Origin: an uncultured Spirochaetaceae bacterium
GTDB taxonomy: Bacteria > Spirochaetota > Spirochaetia > Sphaerochaetales > Sphaerochaetaceae
Reading direction: 5' to 3'
DNA: 44,611 bases
Assembly: GCA_944392965.1 (NCBI GenBank)
Contig: CALXYM010000017.1
Location: 1-44,611 of the forward strand
Shown in pieces: positions 25,035 through 32,940 of this stretch (position 1 is its first letter; the number at the start of each line of letters is the position of its first letter). Below the pieces are notes generated by a model. The model saw only the letters and a list, made by a program, of their open reading frames with translations. It had not been told where the DNA came from and made no database searches. Both the position numbers and the translations under genes were made by a program.

Positions 25035-26486
25035 ATGACGATAAAGAAGAGAATTGCCATTTCCAACATCCTCATGATCATGGCCCCGATCGTCAGCACG
25101 ATCATAATCGTATCATGTACCCTCTTCGTGATCTATCTGCATCTTATACATGCAAATGATTTATCATTTGTGAACGTCGAGGACTTCAATGTCACAAGTC
25201 ATGCCATGGTAGAGGTTCTTGAGGAAAGGATAGAGGCAAAAGATCCTTCAGTATTGGACAATCTTGATACTTCTCTTGAAAAAGCAGGTCTCTCCCTCGT
25301 CATTTTCGAAGAGGAAGACATCATCTTTCATCATGGAAGGATTCCTGAAAAATTCATAAACGCTTCAAAAGCCATAGGTTCCCTGTCTGAATCCTCATCA
25401 AGCATAACGATTGAAAATGAGAACCTTTACAGTGAGAAATTCGTAGCCGAAGACAAAGAGTATACGGTATTCATCTACGGATTATTCAGCGGCAACACAT
25501 ACGAGCGCTATGAGAGGATCATGCTCATCATCGTCATGATACTCCTATTGACGGTAATTCTCTCGATATGCATTACGAACAGGATACTGGTAAAATTCAT
25601 ATTCTCCCATATAGAGAATCCTTTAAAGCTCCTTGTAAACGGTGTCGAGGAACTTAAAAAAGGAAATCTCGAATATCATATAGAATACACTTACCGGGAT
25701 GAATTCTACCCCGTGTTCCTTAACTTCAATCAGATGGCGATGAGGCTCAGAGAATCGGTAGAGGAGAAAAAGGCGGAAGAGGAGAAGGCAAGGATGCTCA
25801 TGACGGCCCTCTCTCATGACCTGCGAAGTCCTCTGACCTCGATAAAGGCATATGTAGAGGGGCTTCTGGACGGTGTCGCTTACACTAAAGAGGCTCAGAT
25901 CAGATATATCCTGACGATAAAAAGGAAGACGGAAGAGCTGGAGAGCATAGTCTCAAGGATCCTCTCCTATTCGAGAATGGACTCAAAAGAATATCAGAGG
26001 GAGGAGAAGGTGATGCGTCTTGATATCTTTCTCTCTTCCCTGTTCGAAGAGATCGGAGAGGATTATAAGGAGAGGGGAATGGAGATAATTCTTGAAACCA
26101 CCCCTGCCCTGCTCTCATTCGATGGATTTGAGATGAAGGAGATGATCACGAACATCGCAGATAACAGTCTGAAATACAAGAAGGGAGAGAAATGCACCTT
26201 CATCATACGACTGGAAAAGATGGATGGATGCATATATCTTTCATTCTCCGACAATGGCCCCGGAGTCAAGGGTGAGGATCTGGAGAGGATATTCGACCTT
26301 TTCTACAGGGCAAACCAGGCCCGGGATGACAGAAAGAATGGAAGCGGCATAGGACTGGCGGTCGTGAAAAGGACGGTTGAGAGGATGAAAGGGAGAATAT
26401 GGGCAGAAAACATCCCATCTGGAGGACTGAGAATAATAATGAGATTTAGAGATGGAGGAGAGGATGCAGAACATTCTGATAATTGA
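25035..26486 (+). CDS. Two-component sensor histidine kinase
   Basis: This membrane sensor kinase has 483 residues from the chosen start. TM1 is at about residues 11-38, an extracytoplasmic sensor region at about 40-160, and TM2 at about 161-183. A HAMP segment follows, then the dimerisation helix with the phospho-acceptor H261 in ALSHDLRSPLTSIKAY. The ATPase has the N-box NIADNSLKY, G1 DNGPGV, F-box FDLFYRA and G2 GSGIGLAVVK. ATG 25035 (MTIKKRIAISNIL) gives the family's usual N-terminus, though no clear ribosome site precedes it. An ATG at 24969 is also possible. It overlaps the response-regulator gene by 23 bases, forming a cognate pair. The signal it senses is unknown. Confidence 0.9.
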   Translation: MTIKKRIAISNILMIMAPIVSTIIIVSCTLFVIYLHLIHANDLSFVNVEDFNVTSHAMVEVLEERIEAKDPSVLDNLDTSLEKAGLSLVIFEEEDIIFHHGRIPEKFINASKAIGSLSESSSSITIENENLYSEKFVAEDKEYTVFIYGLFSGNTYERYERIMLIIVMILLLTVILSICITNRILVKFIFSHIENPLKLLVNGVEELKKGNLEYHIEYTYRDEFYPVFLNFNQMAMRLRESVEEKKAEEEKARMLMTALSHDLRSPLTSIKAYVEGLLDGVAYTKEAQIRYILTIKRKTEELESIVSRILSYSRMDSKEYQREEKVMRLDIFLSSLFEEIGEDYKERGMEIILETTPALLSFDGFEMKEMITNIADNSLKYKKGEKCTFIIRLEKMDGCIYLSFSDNGPGVKGEDLERIFDLFYRANQARDDRKNGSGIGLAVVKRTVERMKGRIWAENIPSGGLRIIMRFRDGGEDAEHSDN

Positions 26487-27147
26487 AGATGATCCTGATA
26501 TCGCAGCTATTGAAAAAGATTATCTTGAAACTGCGGGATTCCGTACAGACATAGCATATGACGGAGAGGATGGCTTGAAAAAAGGTCTTACGGGTACCTT
26601 TGACCTGATTCTTATCGACATCATGTTACCCAAAGTCGATGGCTTCACGATACTCAGGACTCTCAGGAAATCATATGACATCCCGATACTCATGGTAACG
26701 GCAAAAAGAGAGGATATTGACAAGATTCGTGGCTTCGGCCTCGGTGCGGACGATTATATAGAGAAACCGTTCTCCCCAAGCGTCCTGCTTGCGAGGATAA
26801 AAGCACATCTTGAACGTTACACCAGATTGAAAGGAAAGCGGACAAAGAGCGAGATAAACATCGCAGGAATCTCCGTGAATACGGAAACAAGACGTGTATA
26901 CGTGGACGGAAATGAAGTAGAACTGAAGAACAAGGAATATGAGCTCCTGCTTTTCCTCATGCTGAACATCGACAGGGTATTCAGCAGGGAGGAGCTTTAT
27001 GAGAAAATCTGGGGAATGGAAAGGGCTGGTGACAACACGACAGTAGTGGTTCATATCAACAGGCTCAGAGAGAAGATAGAGAAGAATCCATCCGAGCCCA
27101 GGTACATAGAGACCGTCTGGGGTGCAGGATACCGCTTCAAACCATGA
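26464..27147 (+). CDS. OmpR-family response regulator
   Basis: This 227-residue regulator is the partner of the kinase just upstream. The receiver domain has the acidic pocket EDD at residues 8-10, the phospho-acceptor D52 (LILIDIMLPKVDG), the T/K switch region (MVTAKRE) and K101 in EKPFSP. The C-terminal winged helix (residues about 130-227) ends with TVWGAGYRFKP, a hallmark of OmpR/PhoB proteins. ATG 26464 is preferred over 26452 because GGAGG sits five bases before it. The gene ends at a gap containing a striking palindrome at 27201-27221, which could be a target of this regulator. Confidence 0.92.
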   Translation: MQNILIIEDDPDIAAIEKDYLETAGFRTDIAYDGEDGLKKGLTGTFDLILIDIMLPKVDGFTILRTLRKSYDIPILMVTAKREDIDKIRGFGLGADDYIEKPFSPSVLLARIKAHLERYTRLKGKRTKSEINIAGISVNTETRRVYVDGNEVELKNKEYELLLFLMLNIDRVFSREELYEKIWGMERAGDNTTVVVHINRLREKIEKNPSEPRYIETVWGAGYRFKP

Positions 27148-27193
27148 AAAAGAACAGCCCCGTTCTTACTCATGCTTTACCACGGCATTCACA

Positions 27194-27228
27194 TGTATGT
27201 AACAGATATCTGATATCTGTTGCACACA
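27194..27228. promoter_or_regulatory. Long perfect palindrome, candidate operator
   Basis: Arms AACAGATATC (27201-27210) and GATATCTGTT (27212-27221) around a single T form a perfect 21-bp dyad. Allowing two mismatched pairs it extends to 27194-27228. No T-run follows, so it is more like a protein-binding site than a terminator. It lies between the response-regulator and glycosyltransferase genes. Confidence 0.65.
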
Positions 27229-27268
27229 TCGCCATAGGGGTTTCTCTGCTCATCCAGAATTACATTTT

Positions 27269-27298
27269 CTGACATTTTCATGCCACGGTTAATATTCT
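27269..27298 (+). promoter_or_regulatory. Candidate promoter of glycosyltransferase gene
   Basis: CTGACA (27269-27274) and TATTCT (27293-27298) are 18 bp apart and about 40 bp after the palindrome. RNA would begin near 27305, consistent with the translation start at 27349 but not with an upstream in-frame ATG at 27280. Confidence 0.3.
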
Positions 27299-27348
27299 GT
27301 TTATATCTCCTTTATTCTTTTGAAACCGTAGCGGGTGAAAATCTCAGT

Positions 27349-28488
27349 ATGAAGATTCTTATAACAAGTGATTTATTCCTTCCCTCTATAAACGGCGTGG
27401 TTACATCCATCCTGAATCTTAAGAGGGAACTTGAGAAAAGAGGCCACGAGGTAAGGGTCCTTACCCTTTCTGAAAATGGAAAATCCTATATCGAAAAAGA
27501 TGTGTACTATGCCTCTTCCCTACCCTTTGACGTGATATACAAGGGAGTCAGGATAATGCTGGGAAAACCAAGAAAAATACTGAAGGACATATACGCATGG
27601 CATCCTGACCTGATACATACGCAGAGTGAATTCAGCTCCTACATGCTTGCAAAGAAGATAGCAGGAAAACTCGACATCCCGATCGTGCATACCCTGCATA
27701 CGATCTATGAGGACTACACGCATTACTTCTCACCATCAAGAACACTTGGAAGGGCCCTTGCAAGAAGACTTGTCATCTTCGGTACAAAGAAAGCCTCCGC
27801 GATAATAGCTCCCACGAAGAAGGTAGAGGACATCATCATCGACTACGGTATAAAGAAAAAGACATACATCATTCCATCAGGAATCGATACTGATGCCTTC
27901 ACCACACCCATAAGTGATGAGACGAGGAGAGGATTAAGAAGACGATTTGCCATTCCGGAGGATGCACTTGTGCTTCTCTTTCTCGGCAGACTAGGAAAGG
28001 AGAAGAACATAGAGGAAATAATCAGTGCTTTCAGGCCATTCCAGGATGAGAATGTATACCTGCTGATCGCAGGGGATGGTCCTGCCCGGAAAGAGCTAGA
28101 AGAGATGACAAAAGGCATGAGCCACATCATCTTCACCGGGATGATAGAACCGGGAAACGTTCCTCAGTTCTATAAGATGGCGGATCTTTTCCTAAACGCA
28201 TCAAAAAGCGAGACACAAGGTCTTACTTTCATCGAGGCGCTAAGCTCTACCCTACCCGTCCTCTGTCGTAAGGATCAGGCTGTCGATGGCGTGATAAGAG
28301 ACGGGGTCGATGGATGGCAATGTGATAGTACGGAAGATTTCAAAGCACGTCTGGATTCATTCATCCATGATTTCTCTGTCAGGGAGAATATAAGGAAATC
28401 GGTAAAGAACGAAGCTGAGCGCTTTTCTGCTTCCAGATTCGCGAAAGATGTTGAGAAAGTCTATAATGACATCCTTGCAAAAAGATAA
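27349..28488 (+). CDS. GT4-family glycosyltransferase
   Basis: This 379-residue GT-B glycosyltransferase of family 4 begins MKILITSDLFLPSINGVVTS, the acceptor-side glycine-rich start. HTLHTIYEDYTHYF follows in the first domain, and the donor-side domain has LLFLGRLGKEKNIEEII and the E-x7-E motif in SETQGLTFIEAL. The overall pattern is closest to diacylglycerol glucosyltransferases and PimB-like enzymes, which make glycolipids for the membrane or envelope. That would be natural in a spirochaete but is an inference. The start is chosen from the family N-terminus and GGGTGA upstream. It stands alone after the two-component pair. Confidence 0.85.
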   Translation: MKILITSDLFLPSINGVVTSILNLKRELEKRGHEVRVLTLSENGKSYIEKDVYYASSLPFDVIYKGVRIMLGKPRKILKDIYAWHPDLIHTQSEFSSYMLAKKIAGKLDIPIVHTLHTIYEDYTHYFSPSRTLGRALARRLVIFGTKKASAIIAPTKKVEDIIIDYGIKKKTYIIPSGIDTDAFTTPISDETRRGLRRRFAIPEDALVLLFLGRLGKEKNIEEIISAFRPFQDENVYLLIAGDGPARKELEEMTKGMSHIIFTGMIEPGNVPQFYKMADLFLNASKSETQGLTFIEALSSTLPVLCRKDQAVDGVIRDGVDGWQCDSTEDFKARLDSFIHDFSVRENIRKSVKNEAERFSASRFAKDVEKVYNDILAKR

Positions 28489-28533
28489 TATCCCCATCCT
28501 AGGACTGTCATTTTTCTCCTAGTTTCGGGATAT
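28476..28533 (-). terminator. Candidate terminator after the YbaK-like gene
   Basis: ATATCCC (28489-28495) pairs with GGGATAT (28527-28533), and CCTAG elements inside add a second helix. On the minus strand a TATC then T5 follows the stem. The stem overlaps the last codons of the minus-strand gene, and the converging GT gene ends here too. Confidence 0.35.
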
Positions 28534-29011
28534 CCATTACCGATACGTGCACGGAAAGATCCTTCAGAAGAGCTATCAAAGCAGAAGAGGATAAGAATAC
28601 CGTTTTCGAGTTGTCATTGGGATGGACTCCAATGACTGATGGAAGAAAACTCTCATCCATGATATAGGTGAATCGACGCGCCTCATCATTTAGAAGAGCA
28701 AACGGGGTGACCTCTCCTTGTGAGATTGAAAGGAAATTCTGAAGGGATGTCTCCTCTAAAAAGCTCAGAGGTCGGGAGGAAAGGGCTCTCCTGAGTGCTT
28801 TTAAATCGACCTTTCTATCATGAGGAACGGATAGGAGGAAAAAAGCACTCCTCTTGTCATCCCTCAGGACGATGTTCTTCGCAATATATTCCTTCCCATC
28901 AATCTCCACTTCATCCATTTCAGCAATGGAGAACACCCTCTTATGAAGAGCCATCCTGTAAGAGATGTTCCTCTCTGAGAGAAGATTTAGAATATCAGAA
29001 GTGGTAATCAT
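28508..29011 (-). CDS. Prolyl-tRNA editing (YbaK/ProXp-type) deacylase
   Basis: This 167-residue stand-alone editing domain of the YbaK/ProX family hydrolyses wrongly charged tRNA(Pro), usually Ala-tRNA(Pro). Conserved parts seen are IAKNIVLRDDK (with K45), FFLLSVPHDRKVDLKALRR, GEVTPFALLND and SVIGVHPNDNSKTVFLS. Length is normal. The start overlaps the stop of the amidase gene as ATGA, and GGGCGGTG upstream serves as ribosome site, so the two genes form an operon. The pairing has no obvious metabolic logic. Confidence 0.88.
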   Translation of the reverse strand: MITTSDILNLLSERNISYRMALHKRVFSIAEMDEVEIDGKEYIAKNIVLRDDKRSAFFLLSVPHDRKVDLKALRRALSSRPLSFLEETSLQNFLSISQGEVTPFALLNDEARRFTYIMDESFLPSVIGVHPNDNSKTVFLSSSALIALLKDLSVHVSVMDIPKLGEK

Positions 29012-29775
29012 GATTGCACCGCCCTGATACTGTAGGCACCCACATGCCGGTATTTCCCGACATCCTCATCTCTTCTCCACTTGCGAAGTCTTGGAATGTC
29101 GAGATCTGCATAGGTTAGACCAGAGTAAAGCTCATCAGAGAGGGAAAGGAGAGTGTCCCCTTCCCATGCAAACGGAGAATAGACAGCGGAAAGCCCCTTA
29201 TCCTTTCCAGGCGGATTCACAGATGCGATGTAAAGCGCGTTCTGCATGGCTGCGACCTTGACCTCCTCATTTCTTGGAATCATGCACCCGGTGTCACTTG
29301 AGAGTAGAATAACCTCCGCGCCTTTTAGAAAAAGAGTCCTCGCACTCTCAGGATATTCCCGGTCATAGCAGATCATGACACCGATGGATACCCCGTCGAA
29401 GATGGCCGTTTTGAAATCCCTTCCACTCTTGAGTACATGCTCATGTGAAAAATCACAGGTATGAACCTTGTCGTATGAGATGAGGATATTCCCATCTCTT
29501 CCTATCAGGTAGGCAGAGTCCGTTATACAATCCTCCCTCTCTGTGAACATCGTAATGAGAACTCCGATGGAACTAGACAAAGCGACCTCTTTCAAAGGAT
29601 CAAGGACGGAAATATCCAGCGGACGAGGTGGGAAGGTATACGAGGAGAGATAACACTCTGGAAATATGATTATATCAGCACCATTACCCTTCGCTTCCCT
29701 GATAAGGTTAATAGCACTGTCTATGTTCTTCCTCACATTCAGGGAAGAGGGAACCTGAGCCAATGCGATACGCAT
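29008..29775 (-). CDS. Carbon-nitrogen hydrolase (nitrilase superfamily)
   Basis: This 255-residue cytoplasmic amidase of the nitrilase superfamily keeps the Glu-Lys-Cys triad: E40 in IIFPECYL, K103 in SYDKVHTCDF and C136 in VMICYDREYPE. Substrates in this superfamily range from omega-amides to carbamoyl amines and cannot be told here. ATG 29775 is chosen because GGGAGGT lies five bases upstream; the longer frame adds only six residues. It is the first gene of a two-gene operon with the tRNA-editing protein and is divergent from the methyltransferase. Confidence 0.88.
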   Translation of the reverse strand: MRIALAQVPSSLNVRKNIDSAINLIREAKGNGADIIIFPECYLSSYTFPPRPLDISVLDPLKEVALSSSIGVLITMFTEREDCITDSAYLIGRDGNILISYDKVHTCDFSHEHVLKSGRDFKTAIFDGVSIGVMICYDREYPESARTLFLKGAEVILLSSDTGCMIPRNEEVKVAAMQNALYIASVNPPGKDKGLSAVYSPFAWEGDTLLSLSDELYSGLTYADLDIPRLRKWRRDEDVGKYRHVGAYSIRAVQS

Positions 29776-29860
29776 ATGATACCTCCCTCTCAAGATAGTA
29801 GCAGAAAGAGAAAATAAGGAACATAAGAAAACCCGCCACTGTCATATCTTCCCTCTTTTC

Positions 29861-29869
29861 TGCTATCCT
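29861..29869 (+). promoter_or_regulatory. Extended -10 promoter right before the methyltransferase
   Basis: TG-C-TATCCT is an extended -10 with the -10 at 29864-29869. RNA would start at about 29876-29877, at the ATG itself. There is no ribosome site before that ATG, so the message may be leaderless. Confidence 0.4.
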
Positions 29870-29876
29870 CTTTTTT

Positions 29877-30602
29877 ATGAGTGGAATATATGATGATGAG
29901 AATTTCTTCCTCTCGTATTCGGAGATGCTCCGATCGAAAGAGGGATTGAATGGTGCAGGAGAGTGGGAATGCCTTGAATCACTTATTCCGGATGTAAAGG
30001 ATTTCAACATCCTTGATCTCGGCTGTGGTTTCGGTTGGCATGCAAAGTATTTTATCCAGCACGGAGCAAAAAGCGTAAGAGCCGTCGATGTAAGCAGGAA
30101 GATGCTTACAAAGGCAAGGGAAATGAATAATGACGCTAACATTCTTTATATCGAAGACGACATCGAAAGGACAGAGATCAAAGAGAACTCCTATGACTTG
30201 ATTTTCAGTTCCCTTGTAATGCACTACGTGAAAGACTACCCTGCCCTCGTAGAAAGGATATACAAAGGACTGAAAAAAGGCGGGATCCTGATCTTTTCCT
30301 TCGAACACCCTCTTTTCACCGCGGAGGGAAGCGAGGACTGGTGCTATGATGAAAAGGGGAACATACGGCATTTTCCACTCGACAATTATTTCATCGAAGG
30401 AGAAAGGGAGACGAACTTTCTGAATACAAAGGTTGGAAAATACCACAGGACGCTTACTACATATGTCTCTGCCCTTCTTACTCTCGGATTCAGGATAACA
30501 GGATTGAAAGAACCTGAGGTTCCTGAACATCTGAAGAACAGGGAGGAGATGAAGAACGAATACCGCCGTCCGATGATGCTCATACTCAAGGCTGAAAAAT
30601 AA
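29877..30602 (+). CDS. SAM-dependent methyltransferase (class I)
   Basis: This 241-residue class I methyltransferase has motif I ILDLGCGFGWHAKYF near residues 45-58 for the SAM site, VRAVDVSRKML for motif II, and YDLIFSSLVMHYVKD for the later motif. The C-terminal part (EHPLFTAEGSEDWCYDEKG, then YHRTLTTYVSALLTLGF) matches a group of small-molecule methyltransferases of unknown substrate. No ribosome site precedes ATG 29877, and a -10 element ends eight bases before it. It is followed by the maltodextrin operon's promoter region. Confidence 0.85.
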   Translation: MSGIYDDENFFLSYSEMLRSKEGLNGAGEWECLESLIPDVKDFNILDLGCGFGWHAKYFIQHGAKSVRAVDVSRKMLTKAREMNNDANILYIEDDIERTEIKENSYDLIFSSLVMHYVKDYPALVERIYKGLKKGGILIFSFEHPLFTAEGSEDWCYDEKGNIRHFPLDNYFIEGERETNFLNTKVGKYHRTLTTYVSALLTLGFRITGLKEPEVPEHLKNREEMKNEYRRPMMLILKAEK

Positions 30603-30626
30603 GCCTCTAGAGAGTAAAAGTTTTTC

Positions 30627-30685
30627 TTGACGGGAGAATTAAACCGGTTTAACATTAAAAAAAGAAGGTTATTTAACCGGTTTAA
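30627..30685 (+). promoter_or_regulatory. Maltodextrin operon promoter with two LacI-type operators
   Basis: TTGACG (30627-30632) and TAACAT (30650-30655) are 17 bp apart. Operator 1, TTAAACCGGTTTAA (30639-30652), is a perfect palindrome lying between and over these elements. Operator 2 at 30672-30685, TTTAACCGGTTTAA, sits just after the start of RNA. Both share the right half GGTTTAAC and a CCGG centre, typical of LacI-family sites. The regulator is probably the LacI protein encoded at 33782-34816. Confidence 0.85.
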
Positions 30686-30703
30686 CAAAAAAGGAGAAAA
30701 AAC

Positions 30704-32035
30704 ATGAAAAAGATACTGAGCATTATCTTAGTCATCGCTCTTGCTCTCAGTGCTTCTTTTGCCCAGGGTTCGGGTGAAAGCAGTGCGAACGAGGTGTATT
30801 TCTTGAACTTCAAGCCAGAGATCGCCGATGTCTATACAGATATCGTAGCACCCGCTTTCGAGGAAGAGACGGGAATAAGTCTACGTGTTGTCACAGCTGC
30901 ATCAAACCAGTACCAGACGACACTCCGCTCTGAGATGGCTAAGAGTGAACCACCTGTAATTTTCCAGGTAAACGGCCCTGTTGGAGTCCAGGCGTTCTCT
31001 TCAGACGTAGCTCCTCTCGAGAACACGGAGTTCTATACTCTGCTCTCTGACAAGAGCATGGCAATCGAGCAGGATGGGCATGTAGTTGCAATTCCATATG
31101 CAGTAGAAGGTTATGGAATCATATACAATGATGCGATAATGCACTCCTACTTTGCTCTCCCTGATAAGGCAGTATCAATCTCAAGTGTAGATGAGATAAG
31201 AGATTTTGAAACATTGAAAGCAGTTGTCGAAGACATGACAAAGCATCTTGATGAGCTTGGAATTGAAGGAGTATTCGCATCCACGTCAATGGCAAGCGGA
31301 ACCGACTGGAGATGGCAGACTCACCTTTTCAACATGCCACTTTGGAAGGAGTTCGGCGATGTCCTTACCGCGACGGAAGCTTCTTCCTTTGATTTCACAT
31401 ACAATGAGAATTATAAAAACCTCTGGGATCTTTACCTTGACAACAGCACAACAGCAAAAGGTCTCGTAAGTGCGAGAACGGATGCCGACAGCATGGCCGA
31501 GTTCGCACTCGGACAGTGTGCCATGGTACAAAATGGTAACTGGGCGGCAGCTCAGATTCTCGGTGAGGCTGGAAACGTGGTCGCAGCCGAGGACATCAAG
31601 TTCCTTCCTCTCTATATGGGATTTGAAGGGGAAGAGAACATGGGTATCTGCGTAGGAACGGAGAACTACCTCGCAATAAACGTACACGCAAGCGAAGAGG
31701 CAAAGGCGAATGCCGACACGTTCCTCACATGGCTATTCTCAAGCGAGACAGGAAAGAGAATAGTAAGGGATAACCTCATGTTCATAACACCATTCAACTC
31801 ATTCACATCGGAAGAACTTCCAAGTGATCCACTTGCAAGAGAGGTCAACAGATGGATGAACATGGACGGGGTTACAAGCGTACCATGGGTATTCCAGGGT
31901 ATCCCATCAGAGCAGTGGAAGAGTGATTTCGGTGGTGCACTCCTACAGTACATCAACGGAACGATGGATTGGACTGCCGTAGTAGATATCGCAAAAGCCT
32001 CATGGACGACTGAGGCAGAGCTTGCTGGAAGATAA
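30704..32035 (+). CDS. Maltodextrin-type ABC substrate-binding protein
   Basis: This 443-residue family-1 binding protein has the signal peptide MKKILSIILVIALALSASFA running into QGSGESS, the spirochaete-type start also seen at 10088. The mature part has the maltose-binding-like elements VAIPYAVEGYGIIYN and FALGQCAMVQNGNWAA and the end FGGALLQYINGTMDW. AAAGGAG precedes the ATG. The substrate (malto-oligosaccharides) is inferred from malQ in the operon. A strong terminator follows, so this gene should be expressed more than the permeases downstream, as is usual for a binding protein. Confidence 0.85.
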   Translation: MKKILSIILVIALALSASFAQGSGESSANEVYFLNFKPEIADVYTDIVAPAFEEETGISLRVVTAASNQYQTTLRSEMAKSEPPVIFQVNGPVGVQAFSSDVAPLENTEFYTLLSDKSMAIEQDGHVVAIPYAVEGYGIIYNDAIMHSYFALPDKAVSISSVDEIRDFETLKAVVEDMTKHLDELGIEGVFASTSMASGTDWRWQTHLFNMPLWKEFGDVLTATEASSFDFTYNENYKNLWDLYLDNSTTAKGLVSARTDADSMAEFALGQCAMVQNGNWAAAQILGEAGNVVAAEDIKFLPLYMGFEGEENMGICVGTENYLAINVHASEEAKANADTFLTWLFSSETGKRIVRDNLMFITPFNSFTSEELPSDPLAREVNRWMNMDGVTSVPWVFQGIPSEQWKSDFGGALLQYINGTMDWTAVVDIAKASWTTEAELAGR

Positions 32036-32053
32036 AGGCAAGAATACCAATAT

Positions 32054-32084
32054 AAGCCGTCTATCATCTTAGACGGCTTTTTTT
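32054..32084 (+). terminator. Strong intrinsic terminator inside the maltodextrin operon
   Basis: The perfect 10-bp stem AAGCCGTCTA (32054-32063) with TAGACGGCTT (32070-32079) has a 6-base loop and is followed by a run of seven T to 32084. It lies between the binding-protein stop and the permease start. Partial read-through would set a high ratio of binding protein to permease. Confidence 0.9.
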
Positions 32085-32094
32085 GAAGGGTCTC

Positions 32095-32940
32095 ATGGAA
32101 AAATCAATAAGAAAATATTTTGCGCTCTTCGCGCTTCCTGCTCTTGTCTGCTTTCTGATTGCATTCGTCATACCATTTGTATGGGGACTCGTTCTCTCAT
32201 TCTGTGAGTTCACGAACATAACCGATGCGACATTCGTAGGACTGAGCAACTATGTAAGAGCATTTACAGTTGACAATTATTTTACTCATGCGTTCTTCTT
32301 CACGCTCGCATTCGCCATTGTCAGCGTGATAACGATAAACATAATCGCATTTGCCCTGGCACTTGCACTTACCCGCTCCATTCCCGGAACGAATGCGTAT
32401 AGGACAATTTTTTTCATGCCTAACCTCATTGGAGGAATAGTACTGGGCTGGATATGGCAGGTGATAATAAACGGAGTACTCGCTTACTTCGAGAAAACGA
32501 TCGCCGTGGATGCCGCCTACGGTTTCTGGGGGCTTGTAATATTGATGAACTGGCAGAATGTCGGATATATGATGGTGATCTATATCGCTGCCATTCAGAA
32601 CATACCTACGGAAATGCTTGAGGCTGCGGATATCGACGGGGCCTCATACTGGGTGAAGCTGAGGAAGATAATAATACCGGCAGTGATGCCATCGATTACG
32701 ATATGCCTCTTCCTTACGACAACCAACGGCTTTAAGCTCTATGACCAGAACCTCGCACTTACCGCAGGTAATCCAAACCACCAGACAGAGATGCTGGCTC
32801 TGAACATCTTCAACACGTTCTATTCAAGGATCGGATTCGAAGGTGTCGGACAGGCAAAGGCCGTGATCTTCACGATTCTTGTCGCCTCCATATCTCTGTT
32901 ACAGCTTTATACCACAAGAAAAAGGGAGTATGAGAACTGA
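32095..32940 (+). CDS. Sugar ABC transporter permease, MalF type
   Basis: This 281-residue permease has membrane segments from about residue 9. The EAA loop reads EAADIDGASYWVKLRKIIIP, characteristic of sugar (CUT1) permeases. A TTG at 32083 also opens the frame, but it lies in the T-run of the terminator. ATG 32095 with GAAGGG just upstream is preferred. It overlaps the next permease gene by one base (TGATG). With that partner and the binding protein at 30704 it imports malto-oligosaccharides, by inference from malQ. Confidence 0.88.
   Translation: MEKSIRKYFALFALPALVCFLIAFVIPFVWGLVLSFCEFTNITDATFVGLSNYVRAFTVDNYFTHAFFFTLAFAIVSVITINIIAFALALALTRSIPGTNAYRTIFFMPNLIGGIVLGWIWQVIINGVLAYFEKTIAVDAAYGFWGLVILMNWQNVGYMMVIYIAAIQNIPTEMLEAADIDGASYWVKLRKIIIPAVMPSITICLFLTTTNGFKLYDQNLALTAGNPNHQTEMLALNIFNTFYSRIGFEGVGQAKAVIFTILVASISLLQLYTTRKREYEN

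Noticed and set aside
27150-27167. AAGAAC/GTTCTT hairpin after the response-regulator gene as a terminator
   Set aside because: Only six base pairs and no T-run on either strand side that would fit.
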